Of a DNA stretch of 64,000 nt, positions 39,044 to 47,682 are shown piece by piece. The stretch lies in the NCBI RefSeq assembly GCF_021202945.1, contig NZ_JAJOYR010000001.1, positions 1,426,001 to 1,490,000 on the forward strand, read 5' to 3'. Origin of the DNA: Stenotrophomonas sp. SY1 (GTDB lineage Bacteria > Pseudomonadota > Gammaproteobacteria > Xanthomonadales > Xanthomonadaceae). The translations under genes were made by a program, and so were the position numbers. A model generated the notes under the pieces. It searched no databases. It saw only the letters and a list, made by a program, of their open reading frames with translations, and was not told the DNA's origin. Position 1 is the stretch's first letter. Each line of letters opens with the position of its first letter.

Positions 39044-40468
39044 TTACTCGACCACTTCCTCCACCGCGCGCGGATGCGGGCGGTTCTCGGGCAGCTGCCA
39101 GAAGACCAGGGTCGAACTCAGGGTGATCGCACCGACGCAGACGAAGGTGGCATGCAGCGCGGTGGTGACATCGTGGCCGCCGAAATGGGTGCCGAACGCA
39201 GCCAGCAGGCTGCCGGCGGTGGCCGCGCCAAAACCGGTGGCCAGCATCATCACCATCGACAGCAGGCTGTTGCCGCTGCTGGCCTGATCGGTATCCAGGT
39301 CGCGCAGGGTGACGGTGTTCATCACGGTGAACTGCATTGAGTTCACCGCGCCGAACAGGGTGAACTGCAACAGCCGCAGCCACAGTGGCTGCTGTGCGTC
39401 GACCAGCATGAAGCTGGCCATGGCCAGGCCCACGCAGACGGTGTTGATCATCAGGATGCGGCGGTAGCCAAAGCGCCCGACCAGGCTCACCGATGCCCGC
39501 TTGGCGGCCATGCCTGCCAATGCCACCGGGATCATCATCATGCCGGCGGCCATCGGGCTCATGCCCATGCCGACCTGCAGCAACAGCGGAATCAGCAGCG
39601 GCATCGCACCGCTGCCGATGCGCGAAAACAGATTGCCGAGGATGCCGATGCGGAAGCTGGTGATCCGGAACAGGCTCAACGCGAACAGCGGATCACGCGT
39701 GTTGGCCGCGTGCAGCCAGTAGCCGACCAGCGCGGCCAGCCCGATCACCGCCAGCAGGATCACCACCGCATGCCCCGAGCCCAAGCCGGAGACACCATCC
39801 AGCGCCAGCGACAGCGCCACCATGCCGAATGCCAGCATCAGGTAGCCGGCCATGTCGAAGCGGCGTTTCTGCTGGCCGTAGTGGTCGGGCATGATCCGTG
39901 TGGCAGCAATGAAGCCGGCCACGCCGATGGGCAGGTTGATCAGGAAGATCCAGTGCCAGGAGGCGACCTGCACCAGCCAGCCGCCCAGCGTTGGCCCCAG
40001 CAGCGGGCCGACCAGCGCGGGAATGGCGATGAAACTCATCGCCGAGAGGAACTGTTCGCGCGGCACCGAGCGCATCACCGCCAGTCGCCCGACCGGCAAC
40101 AGCAACGCACCGCCGACGCCCTGCAGCACGCGCGAGGCCACCAGCCATTGCAGCGTGGGCGACAGCGCGCAGGCCAACGAGCCCAGGGTGAACAGGATGA
40201 TCGCCGCCAGGAACGTGCGCCGGGTGCCGAAGCGGTCGGCAATCCAGCCGGACGCGGGAATGAAGGTGGCGACTGCCAGTGCGTAACTGAACACCACCGA
40301 CTGCATCTGCAACGGGCTTTCGCCCAGGCTGCGCGCCATTGCCGGCAGCGCGGTGTTGACGATGGTCGAATCCAGCATCTGCATGAAGATCGCCAGCGAC
40401 ACCAGCCACAACAGGGCTTTGGGTGCGGCGTTGGCGCCGTGCGCGGATACCGGTGGAGTCATCGACAT
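39044..40468 (-). CDS. MFS exporter, DHA2 (14-helix) family
   Basis: A 474-residue multidrug-type exporter resembling MdtD/EmrB. N-terminal FMQMLDSTIVNTALPAMARSLGE holds the DHA2 motif D1 (LDxTIVNxALP), followed by WIADRFGTRRTF (motif A) and an ALLLPVGRLAVMRS segment (motif C region). There is no membrane-fusion partner gene nearby. Substrate unknown. Downstream it ends at a REP pair; upstream lies the tandem SMAG region. Confidence 0.88.
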   Translation of the reverse strand: MSMTPPVSAHGANAAPKALLWLVSLAIFMQMLDSTIVNTALPAMARSLGESPLQMQSVVFSYALAVATFIPASGWIADRFGTRRTFLAAIILFTLGSLACALSPTLQWLVASRVLQGVGGALLLPVGRLAVMRSVPREQFLSAMSFIAIPALVGPLLGPTLGGWLVQVASWHWIFLINLPIGVAGFIAATRIMPDHYGQQKRRFDMAGYLMLAFGMVALSLALDGVSGLGSGHAVVILLAVIGLAALVGYWLHAANTRDPLFALSLFRITSFRIGILGNLFSRIGSGAMPLLIPLLLQVGMGMSPMAAGMMMIPVALAGMAAKRASVSLVGRFGYRRILMINTVCVGLAMASFMLVDAQQPLWLRLLQFTLFGAVNSMQFTVMNTVTLRDLDTDQASSGNSLLSMVMMLATGFGAATAGSLLAAFGTHFGGHDVTTALHATFVCVGAITLSSTLVFWQLPENRPHPRAVEEVVE

Positions 40469-40563
40469 CTCGGTTGCATATCAGGCGGTGATTATCCGCC
40501 ATGCGGGGCGCACGCCCAGGTGAAACCCGGCGGATGTGCAGGCTAATGTGCGCAATGTCCGCT

Positions 40564-40725
40564 GGTAGCGCCGAGCGGTGCTCGGCGGGGCTTTACCGGT
40601 AATGCCTGAGCGGAGCATGGCTCCGCTCTACAGGTAGATGGACGCAATGCTCACCGGTAGCGCCGAGCCATGCTCGGCGGAGGCGTTACCGGGGATGCCC
40701 AAGCGGAGCATGGCTCCGCTCTACC
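40564..40725. repeat. Two tandem SMAG REP dimers
   Basis: Units: GGTAGCGCCGAGC...GCTCGGC at 40564-40588, an inverted GAGCGGAGCATGGCTCCGCTCTAC at 40608-40631, then the same order again at 40657-40681 and 40702-40725. The pair repeats with a 93-94-base period, so one dimer has been duplicated. It fills the 324-base gap (40469-40792) between hemE and the exporter gene; I see no gene there. Confidence 0.9.
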
Positions 40726-40792
40726 GTGGGTAAGGTGCTTCGTGGCCGGGATCAGGCGCAGCACAGTTCCGGCGGCGCCAGCCAATCCCCAA

Positions 40793-41869
40793 TCAGCCGC
40801 GCCGGCTCAGACGATGCACGGCATCCACCAGCACCGCGACGTGCTCGGGATTCATGTCCGGTGCCATGCCATGGCCCAGGTTGAACACATGGCCTTCGCG
40901 CGAGCCATCGTTGCCGGCCGCATAGCTTTCCAGCACCTTGCCGACTTCGCGGGTGATCGCATCGGGCGAGCCATACAGCGTGGTCGGGTCGAGATTGCCC
41001 TGCAGCGCGACCTTGCCACCGGCAGCGCGAACGGCGTCTTCCAGGGTGATGGTCCAGTCCACGCCGACGCCTTCAGCACCGCTGGCGGCCAGCTCGGCCA
41101 CGTACTGGCCAGTGCCCTTGCCGAACAGGATCAGCGGCGTGCGCTCGGCACCTTCGCCACGCTTCAGTTCGGCGGCGATGCGGTTGAGGTAGCGCAGCGA
41201 GAACTCGCGGTACATCGCCGGGCCAAGCACGCCGCCCCAGGTGTCAAACACCTGCAGGGCCTGCGCACCGGCCGCGCGCTGTGCCGACAGATAGGCGATG
41301 ACCGCATCGGTCACCACGCTCAGCAGCTGGTGCAGCGCCTTGGGTTCGTTCAGCGCCATCGCCTTGATGCGCGCGAAATCCTTGCTGCCGCCGCCTTCGA
41401 TCATGTAGCAGGCCAGCGTCCACGGGCTGCCGGAGAAGCCGATCAGCGGCACCTTGCCATCCAGCTCGCGGCGGATCAGGCGCACGGCATCCATCACGTA
41501 GCCCAGCTCGGTTTCCATGTCCGGCACCGCCAGTTTGGCGATGGCCGCGGCATCACGCACCGGGTCCTTGAACTTGGGGCCTTCGCCTTCGACGAAGTAC
41601 AGGCCCAGGCCCATCGCGTCGGGCACGGTGAGGATGTCGGAGAACAAGATGGCCGCATCCAGGTCGAAACGCTCCAGCGGCTGCAGGGTCACTTCGCAGG
41701 CGACGTCCGGGTTCTTGGCCATGCCCAGGAAGCTGCCGGCGCGGGCGCGGGTGGCGCGGTATTCCGGCAGGTAGCGGCCGGCCTGGCGCATCAGCCAGAC
41801 GGGCGTGCAGTCCACCGGTTCGCGGCGCAGGGCGCGCAGGAAACGATCGTTGCGAAGTGGGCTGGTCAC
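40793..41869 (-). CDS. hemE: Uroporphyrinogen decarboxylase
   Basis: A 358-residue cytosolic haem-pathway enzyme that removes four carboxyls from uroporphyrinogen III. It carries [33 protein letters not shown] (with the essential Asp), and [13 protein letters not shown] chose the GTG at 41869: AGGAG lies seven bases upstream, and the resulting N terminus ([14 protein letters not shown]) aligns with other HemE proteins; an ATG at 41887 would add six residues. It follows the WGR gene on the same strand. Confidence 0.96.
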   Translation of the reverse strand: MTSPLRNDRFLRALRREPVDCTPVWLMRQAGRYLPEYRATRARAGSFLGMAKNPDVACEVTLQPLERFDLDAAILFSDILTVPDAMGLGLYFVEGEGPKFKDPVRDAAAIAKLAVPDMETELGYVMDAVRLIRRELDGKVPLIGFSGSPWTLACYMIEGGGSKDFARIKAMALNEPKALHQLLSVVTDAVIAYLSAQRAAGAQALQVFDTWGGVLGPAMYREFSLRYLNRIAAELKRGEGAERTPLILFGKGTGQYVAELAASGAEGVGVDWTITLEDAVRAAGGKVALQGNLDPTTLYGSPDAITREVGKVLESYAAGNDGSREGHVFNLGHGMAPDMNPEHVAVLVDAVHRLSRRG

Positions 41870-41930
41870 GGTGGAACTCCTTGGCATTGCGCCGGGCGGA
41901 CGGGGGCGTGCGGCACCCGGCAAAGGGTTG

Positions 41931-42173
41931 TTACAGGCCGCTGGTGAACATCACCTGGTAGCCGCGTTTGATCTGGGCGTCGCGGGCCTTCTCGAAGGCC
42001 TGCTGGGCTTGTTCCTGTTGCAGGAACAGCTCCCGGCGCAATTGCACGCGGCCACCGATCTGGCCGCTCTCACGCAGCAGCTCCCAGCCGCCGAGCAGAT
42101 CCGGCACCAGGGAAAACTGTACGTATCGGGGGGCTTCAGAGCCGCTGGGCGGCAATTGCAATAGGACGCGCAT
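41931..42173 (-). CDS. WGR-domain mini-protein
   Basis: An 80-residue protein that is little more than one WGR domain: [25 protein letters not shown] carries the [12 protein letters not shown] signature (split [11 protein letters not shown] in the family). It ends [16 protein letters not shown] domains bind nucleic acid in PARPs and MolR-like proteins; a stand-alone copy has no assigned role. It lies 61 bases before hemE on the same strand. Confidence 0.78.
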   Translation of the reverse strand: MRVLLQLPPSGSEAPRYVQFSLVPDLLGGWELLRESGQIGGRVQLRRELFLQQEQAQQAFEKARDAQIKRGYQVMFTSGL

Positions 42174-42238
42174 GGCGGCGATTGTAGCCGTTACACGGAA
42201 TTTAGGCCGCTTTGCGGGTGCGGAGAGCGGAAGGCTCA

Positions 42239-42291
42239 CCCCTCCCCAGCCCTCCCCTTCGCCGATGGCGAAAGGGAGGGTTGGGGAGGGG
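42239..42291. repeat. CCCTCCCC-type intergenic hairpin
   Basis: Eighteen-base arms (42239-42256 and 42274-42291) around a 17-base centre, itself partly palindromic. It lies between aroB and the WGR gene. It is the first of several members of a third dispersed repeat family in the window. Confidence 0.8.
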
Positions 42292-42351
42292 TAGGGTGTT
42301 CGCCCCCTTCCTTGCAAAGCAGGGTTGGGGGAGGCGAAGCGCTGTATCGCC

Positions 42352-43461
42352 TTATCCCTGCCGCAGTACTTCCAGCACCGCCGCTTCATCCACATCCGGC
42401 ACCACTTCGGCCTTGCCGATGCCACGCCACAGCACCAGGCGCAGGCGGCCGGCGATGTTCTTCTTGTCCAGGCGCATGTGCGCAAGCAGCGCCTCTGCTT
42501 CCAGCCCGGCCGGAATGGTCACCGGCAGGCCGTAGGCGGCCAGCAGGTCGCGCAGCGCGTCGGTGTCGGCGGCCTCGGCCATGCCCAGCGCCGCCGACAA
42601 CCGCGCGGCCAGCACCATGCCGACTGCAACGGCTTCGCCATGATTGAGGTTGTCATTGCCGGGCGCGCCGTAGCCCTGCGCGGTCTCGATGGCATGCCCG
42701 AACGTATGTCCGAGGTTGAGCAGGGCGCGTTCGCCCTTTTCCAGCGGGTCGCGTTCGACGATCTCGGCCTTGTGCTCGCAGCTTCGGGCGATGGCCTGGG
42801 CCAGCGCGGTGTCGTCGGCGGCCAGCAGTGCTTCGCGTTCGGCCTGCAGCCACTGGAAGAACAGCGGGTCGCGGATGGCGCCGTACTTGATCACTTCGGC
42901 CAGCCCGGCGCGTAGTTCGCGTACCGGCAGGCTGCGCAGTGCGGCGGTATCGGCGATGACCGCGCGCGGCGGGTGGAAGGCGCCGACCAGGTTCTTGCCC
43001 TGCGGGATGTCCACCGCAGTCTTGCCGCCGACCGAGGAATCCACCATCGCCAGCAGCGAGGTAGGCAACTGCACGCAATCCACGCCACGCATCCAGCAGG
43101 CAGCGGCAAAGCCGCCCAGGTCGCCGACCACGCCGCCACCCAGCGCCAGCACGCAGGCGTCGCGGGTGGCACCGAGCGCTGCCAGTGCGGTGATGGTGGC
43201 GCTGAAGTTGTCCAGGGTCTTGGAGGCTTCGCCGGCCGGGATGATGTGCTGGCTCGTTTTCAGGTCCGGCCGGGCCGCTAGCAATGCGGCGCGTACGCCT
43301 TCCAGGTACAGCGGCGCCACGGTGTCGTCGCTGACCAGCAGCACGTGGCGGCCACGGATGGCCTGCGCCAGCAGTTCGCCCTGGGCCAGCAGGCCTGGGC
43401 CGATGTGGATCTGGTACGGATGGTCGCCGCCAACGGCGACGGTGCGGGAGGAAGCGGTCAT
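42352..43461 (-). CDS. aroB: 3-dehydroquinate synthase
   Basis: A 369-residue NAD-dependent enzyme, second step of the shikimate pathway. It includes [51 protein letters not shown] and [11 protein letters not shown], with the metal ligands and catalytic Lys intact. The ATG at 43461 overlaps the aroK stop (ATGA), so the aroK-aroB order is translationally coupled, as in many proteobacteria. Confidence 0.97.
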   Translation of the reverse strand: MTASSRTVAVGGDHPYQIHIGPGLLAQGELLAQAIRGRHVLLVSDDTVAPLYLEGVRAALLAARPDLKTSQHIIPAGEASKTLDNFSATITALAALGATRDACVLALGGGVVGDLGGFAAACWMRGVDCVQLPTSLLAMVDSSVGGKTAVDIPQGKNLVGAFHPPRAVIADTAALRSLPVRELRAGLAEVIKYGAIRDPLFFQWLQAEREALLAADDTALAQAIARSCEHKAEIVERDPLEKGERALLNLGHTFGHAIETAQGYGAPGNDNLNHGEAVAVGMVLAARLSAALGMAEAADTDALRDLLAAYGLPVTIPAGLEAEALLAHMRLDKKNIAGRLRLVLWRGIGKAEVVPDVDEAAVLEVLRQG

Positions 43462-44000
43462 GCGGGAAGTTCCGAGTATTGCCATTGCGTGGCAAGCCGG
43501 ATCACCAACTGGGCGGTGGCTTCGGCGGGGGAATAAAGATCGGTGTCGATGGTCAGGTCGGCCACTTCGCGGTACAGCGGATCACGCAGCGTGGCCATCT
43601 GTTCCAGGACCTGCTCGCGGTCTTCGCGTTGCAGCAGCGGCCGGGTCTTGTCGCGGTGCAGGCGTTGCAGTTGCGAGCCGACGCTGACCCGCAGGTACAC
43701 CACGAAACCGCGCTGCGCGATGCGCTGGCGGTTGTTGGCATCAAGCACGGCGCCACCACCGGTGGAGATGAGCTGACCGGTCTGGGCCAGCAGGCCGGCC
43801 AGCACCCGCTTTTCATGGGCACGGAAGCCGGCTTCGCCGACGTTCTCGAAAACCTCGGGGATGCTCGAACCCACGTCATCAACGATGGCCTGGTCAGCAT
43901 CAACGAACACCAGCCCGAAGCGCTCGGCCAGGCGCTTACCGATGCAGGTTTTGCCGGCGCCCATGGGGCCGACCAGGATGAGATTGGGGGCGGGGTTCAT
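43458..44000 (-). CDS. aroK: Shikimate kinase
   Basis: A 180-residue kinase that phosphorylates shikimate. P-loop [12 protein letters not shown] is at about 11-22, FVDADQAI is the shikimate/Mg site, and STGGGAVLD is the conserved GGG motif. First gene of aroK-aroB, divergent from the dodecin gene. Confidence 0.97.
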   Translation of the reverse strand: MNPAPNLILVGPMGAGKTCIGKRLAERFGLVFVDADQAIVDDVGSSIPEVFENVGEAGFRAHEKRVLAGLLAQTGQLISTGGGAVLDANNRQRIAQRGFVVYLRVSVGSQLQRLHRDKTRPLLQREDREQVLEQMATLRDPLYREVADLTIDTDLYSPAEATAQLVIRLATQWQYSELPA

Positions 44001-44101
44001 CGTGGGGAAATGCTAGCACCTCGTGTCAGTGCCTTAACACGGTAGCAGCCAAGCTCCAACGTTCCACGAAATGGTTCGTGGTGCAACCGAAGGAGTCGGA
44101 C

Positions 44102-44305
44102 ATGAGCGTGGCAAAGATCATTGAAGTCAGTGCATCGTCCAAGACCAGCGTCGAGGATGCGGTGCGCAGCGGGTTGAAGAAAGTGGCGGAAACCGTGAAG
44201 GGCATCCAGGGAGCCTGGGTCAGCGAAACCAAGGCGGTGACCGACGACCAGGGCAACATCACCGAATGGCGGGTCAACCTGCGCATCACCTTCCTGGTGC
44301 AGTAA
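44102..44305 (+). CDS. Dodecin family flavin-binding protein
   Basis: A 67-residue dodecin: MSVAKIIEVSASS, TKSVEDAVRSGLKK-like helix, then GAWVSETKAV and WRVNLRITFLV. Dodecins form 12-mers that store flavin or CoA. AAGGAG stands 8 bases before the ATG at 44102. A REP pair follows. Confidence 0.93.
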   Translation: MSVAKIIEVSASSKTSVEDAVRSGLKKVAETVKGIQGAWVSETKAVTDDQGNITEWRVNLRITFLVQ

Positions 44306-44322
44306 CCGCGTCATCTGGCCCT

Positions 44323-44434
44323 GTAGGAGCGGCCTTGGCCGCCAAACCACGGTTGCGACCGGTCAACGGTGCTGCGCTGGCATGCCTTGCGCCGGCTGAG
44401 GCGATGCAGACCTCGCGGCCAAGGCCGCTCCTAC
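44323..44434. repeat. REP pair between dodecin and kinase genes
   Basis: GTAGGAGCGGCCTTGGCCGCC (44323-44343) and its inverted copy (44412-44434), at the convergent ends of the two genes. The loop variant is CCTTGG, not CTTCAG as in other copies. Confidence 0.85.
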
Positions 44435-44441
44435 AGCGGTT

Positions 44442-45266
44442 TCAATCCAGTAGCGGTTGCCGTTGTGCATCCAGCGCGATGACGCGGTCGGCGATGCCCG
44501 GCAGGCTGCGCAGCGCCTGCCGGCTCACCCGTTCATAGAACTGCACGAAGCGCTCCACCTGTGCGCGGCTCATGCTGGTGCGCCCGGGCGAGGCCTGCTG
44601 CAGGGCCTGTTCCTGCTGCCAACGCCAATGCGGCACCACCGAGAAACCGGGCGGCTGCAGGAACCACAGCCGATCGAACCGTTGCCACAGCGCGGGGTAA
44701 TCGTCTGCCAGCGACTGGTTGCACCAGCGCCGCCAGCTGCCATCGGCATCAGCGTCGCGCTCCAGTGCGTTCAATGGCGTCAGCAGGGCGTCCTCGTCCT
44801 CGGCTGGCGTGCCCAGGAACCAGCCTTCGAACACCAGCAGGTCCAGTGGGCCGTCGATCTGGTTCCACTGCATTTCCGGCACCCGCTCATCGGCCAGCTT
44901 GTCAAAGCGTGGCATGGCGAACGCGTTGCCGCTCCTGGCGGCATCCAGCGTGGACAGTGCAAGGGGGAGGTCGTGCGTGCCGGGCGGGCCACGGGTGGCC
45001 AGCAGGGGATGGATACGGTCGGCCAAGCGCTGGCGCTGGGCGCGGGTGAGGTAGGTGTCGTCGATGGACAGCGCTGCCGCGCGCAGGCCCCGCGTGCGGG
45101 CCAGGTCGACCACCTGTGCAGCCAGCGTGGATTTGCCGCTGCCCTGCAAGCCACTGATGGCCAGCACCGGTGTTGAGGCGCCGGTGGCCAATGCGTCATC
45201 CAGCGCCTGCGCGACCAGTGCCTGGTCGAAGCGACGGGCGGAAAAACTGTGCGGAACGGAAGACAT
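44442..45266 (-). CDS. P-loop kinase, D-glycerate 3-kinase/uridine-kinase-like
   Basis: A 274-residue kinase: P-loop [10 protein letters not shown] at about 38-47, [12 protein letters not shown] (Walker-B-type/substrate segment), then [11 protein letters not shown] and [13 protein letters not shown]. These match the plant and cyanobacterial glycerate-kinase/YgdI-like group. The true substrate is uncertain. I chose the ATG at 45266, which begins just before the P-loop fold; longer starts overlap pdxH in antisense. Divergent from pdxH. Confidence 0.78.
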   Translation of the reverse strand: MSSVPHSFSARRFDQALVAQALDDALATGASTPVLAISGLQGSGKSTLAAQVVDLARTRGLRAAALSIDDTYLTRAQRQRLADRIHPLLATRGPPGTHDLPLALSTLDAARSGNAFAMPRFDKLADERVPEMQWNQIDGPLDLLVFEGWFLGTPAEDEDALLTPLNALERDADADGSWRRWCNQSLADDYPALWQRFDRLWFLQPPGFSVVPHWRWQQEQALQQASPGRTSMSRAQVERFVQFYERVSRQALRSLPGIADRVIALDAQRQPLLD

Positions 45267-45308
45267 GCGGCCACAATAGCCCAAACCCGTGCCGTACGAA
45301 GCAGAGCC

Positions 45309-45908
45309 ATGACTGATCTTTACGCAGAAGCGATTACGACTTTCGCCGCATTGTTTGAAGAGGCAAAAGCCAGCACCGAAATCGATGCCACCGCGATGAC
45401 CGTGGCCACCGCCGATGCCGATGGCCGGCCTTCGGTGCGCACGGTGCTGCTCAAGGCCTTCGATGAGCGCGGGTTCGTGTTCTACACGCATCTGGACAGC
45501 CGCAAGGGCCGCGAGCTGCAGGCCAATCGCCACGCCGCATTGCTGTTCCTGTGGCGCAGCCTGCGCGAGGCCGGCATCCAGGTGCGTGTGGAAGGTGAGG
45601 CACAACAGGTTTCCGACGCCGAGGCCGATGTGTACTTCGCCTCGCGTCCGCGCATGAGCCAGATCGGTGCATGGGCATCGATGCAATCCCAGCCGCTGGC
45701 CTCGCGTGAGGAGTTCGAGCAGCGTCTGGCCGGTTTCGAGGCACAGTTCGAAGGCCGTGATGTGCCGCGCCCGGAAGGTTGGAGCGGCATCCGCATCGTC
45801 CCGCAGCGCATCGAGTTCTGGTACGGCGTTGATTTCCGCCTGCATGAGCGCTGGTGCTACGAGGCCGACGCGGGCGGCGTGTGGAGCAAGCGGCTGTTGT
45901 ATCCGTGA
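45309..45908 (+). CDS. pdxH: Pyridoxamine 5'-phosphate oxidase
   Basis: A 199-residue FMN enzyme making pyridoxal phosphate. It has [37 protein letters not shown] and a C-terminal [15 protein letters not shown] block that closes with RLLYP, typical of PdxH. Its TGA overlaps the GTG of the acetyltransferase gene (GTGA). Confidence 0.96.
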   Translation: MTDLYAEAITTFAALFEEAKASTEIDATAMTVATADADGRPSVRTVLLKAFDERGFVFYTHLDSRKGRELQANRHAALLFLWRSLREAGIQVRVEGEAQQVSDAEADVYFASRPRMSQIGAWASMQSQPLASREEFEQRLAGFEAQFEGRDVPRPEGWSGIRIVPQRIEFWYGVDFRLHERWCYEADAGGVWSKRLLYP

Positions 45909-46369
45909 GTGCTGGCCGCTTCCAGGTGCGGCCGGCGCAGGTCGGTGATTGGCCGGCCTGGGCCGGGTTGCGCGTGGAACTCTGGCCGGATTGCGAGAGG
46001 GAAATGGCGGATCTACGTGAGCTGATCGATGCCGACGACAGCACCTGCCTGTTGGCCTTCGATGCTGATGGAAAGCCCGTGGGGCTGGCGGAAGCCAGCT
46101 TGCGGCATGACTACGTCAATGGGACATCGAGCTCGCCGGTGGGGTTTCTGGAGGGCTGGTTCGTGCATGAGCCACTGCGCGGTACCGGCATCGGCCGGCA
46201 ACTGATCGACGCGGTGGCGCAGTGGGCACGGAATCGCGGCTGCAGCGAGCTGGCCTCCGATACCGGGCTGGACAACCACCCGGCGCAAGCCGCGCACGCG
46301 GCTTGTGGCTTCACTGAAGCCGAGCGGGTCGTGTACTACCGGATGCCGCTGGTCGACGCGCGCTCATGA
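45905..46369 (+). CDS. Aminoglycoside 6'-N-acetyltransferase-like GNAT protein, AAC(6')-Iz group
   Basis: A 154-residue GNAT acetyltransferase. RLRHDYVNG-type motif (here SLRHDYVNG), [12 protein letters not shown], the acetyl-CoA loop [11 protein letters not shown] and the ending [16 protein letters not shown] are the signature of AAC(6')-I enzymes carried on the chromosome of Stenotrophomonas. It acetylates the 6' amino group of aminoglycosides such as tobramycin or amikacin in known members. The start is GTG at 45905, overlapping pdxH by four bases. Activity and spectrum here are inferred. Confidence 0.85.
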   Translation: MSAGRFQVRPAQVGDWPAWAGLRVELWPDCEREMADLRELIDADDSTCLLAFDADGKPVGLAEASLRHDYVNGTSSSPVGFLEGWFVHEPLRGTGIGRQLIDAVAQWARNRGCSELASDTGLDNHPAQAAHAACGFTEAERVVYYRMPLVDARS

Positions 46370-46710
46370 AACTGCATCCGGTCTATCGCATCACAGTGTT
46401 TGTGCCGCCGACCCATCTGCAGGCGCTGAAAGCGGGCATCCTGGCCGTGGACGATCTGGCCGCCGGCGGTTACTCGCATGGCATGTGGGAATCGGCGCCC
46501 GGATATGAACAGTTCCGCGCACAGGCCGGCACGCTGAGTGCATCCGGTGAAGCCGGCGAACTGGTACGCGAACCCAGCGTCCGCCTGGAGTTCTGTATTC
46601 CGCGCGACGCGGTGCGCCTGCAACGTCTGCTGGACGAAGGCATCGCCGCGCACCACCCTTGGAACACCCCGGCGGTGTTCGTCGACGCAACCGAGTTCGC
46701 AAGCCCATGA
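46366..46710 (+). CDS. NIF3-like (YqfO/CutA-fold) small protein
   Basis: A 114-residue protein with YRITVFVPPTHLQAL at its start and AAHHPWNTPAVFV near its end, the pattern of the ferredoxin-like domain inserted in NIF3/YqfO proteins and of stand-alone NIF3-like proteins. Function unknown. It overlaps the genes on both sides by four bases. Confidence 0.72.
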   Translation: MKLHPVYRITVFVPPTHLQALKAGILAVDDLAAGGYSHGMWESAPGYEQFRAQAGTLSASGEAGELVREPSVRLEFCIPRDAVRLQRLLDEGIAAHHPWNTPAVFVDATEFASP

Positions 46711-47504
46711 TTGGACCACGCCGCATTGTCTGCCTGACCGAAGAGCCGACCGAAACGCTGTACGCACTGGGCGAGCAGGACCGCATCGTCGGCATCAGTG
46801 GTTTCACCGTGCGACCGCCGCAGGCGCGGCGCGACAAGCCCAAGGTCAGCGCGTTCACCAGCGCCAAGGTGGGCGAGATTCTCAAGCTCAAGCCGGATCT
46901 GGCCATTGGCTTCTCCGATATCCAGGCCGACATCGCCGCCGAGCTGATCCGCAATGGTGTGGAAGTTTGGATTGCCAACCATCGCAGCGTGGCCGGCATT
47001 CTGGATTACATCCGCCGTCTGGGCGGATTGGTGGGCATTTCCGAGCGTGCCAACGCCTATGCCGACGAACTGCAACGGGGGCTGGATGCGATCGCCGCGC
47101 GGGCGGCCTTGCTGCCGCAGCGTCCGCGTGTGTACGTGGAGGAATGGGACGAACCGATCATCACCGGTATCCAGTGGGGCGCGGAGCTGGTGGAGATTGC
47201 CGGTGGCGTGGATGTGTTTCCGGAGCTGTCGTGCGAGCCTTTGGCCAAAGCACGCATTCTTGCCAATGGCGATCCGGTGATCGCGCGAAATCCGGACATC
47301 ATCATCGGCTCGTGGTGCGGCAAGAAGTTCCGCCCGGAGCGGGTGGCGGCGCGTCCCGGTTGGGAGGCGATCAACGCAGTGCGCGATGGCGAACTGCACG
47401 AGATCAAGTCGCCGCTGATCCTGCAGCCTGGCCCGGCGGCACTGACCGATGGCGTGCAGGCGATTGCCGCGATCATCCAGGCCTGGAGCCGGAAACAGCA
47501 GTAA
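46707..47504 (+). CDS. BtuF-like substrate-binding protein without a signal peptide
   Basis: A 265-residue protein of the vitamin B12/iron-chelate binding type: IVCLTEEPTETLYALGEQDRIVG, then KVGEILKLKPDLAIGFSDIQ and NPDIIIGSWCGKKF. Unlike transport binding proteins it starts straight into the fold at the ATG at 46707, with no leader, so it would be cytosolic. There is no permease or ATPase gene beside it. Last gene of the pdxH run. Confidence 0.82.
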   Translation: MIGPRRIVCLTEEPTETLYALGEQDRIVGISGFTVRPPQARRDKPKVSAFTSAKVGEILKLKPDLAIGFSDIQADIAAELIRNGVEVWIANHRSVAGILDYIRRLGGLVGISERANAYADELQRGLDAIAARAALLPQRPRVYVEEWDEPIITGIQWGAELVEIAGGVDVFPELSCEPLAKARILANGDPVIARNPDIIIGSWCGKKFRPERVAARPGWEAINAVRDGELHEIKSPLILQPGPAALTDGVQAIAAIIQAWSRKQQ

Positions 47505-47517
47505 CGCAGTGGCTTGC

Positions 47518-47666
47518 GTAGGAGCGGCCTCGGCCGCGAAGCCGGTAACAACGGAATCGTCAGATTGCGTGCGATTGCAGGTGGCAGGTTGTTGCTTCAT
47601 TGCATCGCGAACCTGCCAACGCCGGCGCGTCATTGATGTCAGCTTCGCGGCTTACGCCGCTCCTAC
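47518..47666. repeat. REP pair at convergent gene ends
   Basis: GTAGGAGCGGCCTCGGCCGCGAAGC (from 47518) and inverted GCTTCGCGGCTTACGCCGCTCCTAC (to 47666), plus a partial third copy near 47672-47686. It lies between the BtuF-like gene and the HTH-citrate synthase gene. Confidence 0.83.
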
Positions 47667-47682
47667 GGGAGAGACGCTGCTC

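Noticed and set aside
40564-40725. Possible small CRISPR-like array
   Set aside because: The units are GTAG-headed inverted REP palindromes in alternating orientation, without equal-length unique spacers or cas genes.
44442-45845. A 467-residue version of the P-loop kinase
   Set aside because: The N-terminal 193 residues are antisense to pdxH; the fold starts at the ATG at 45266.
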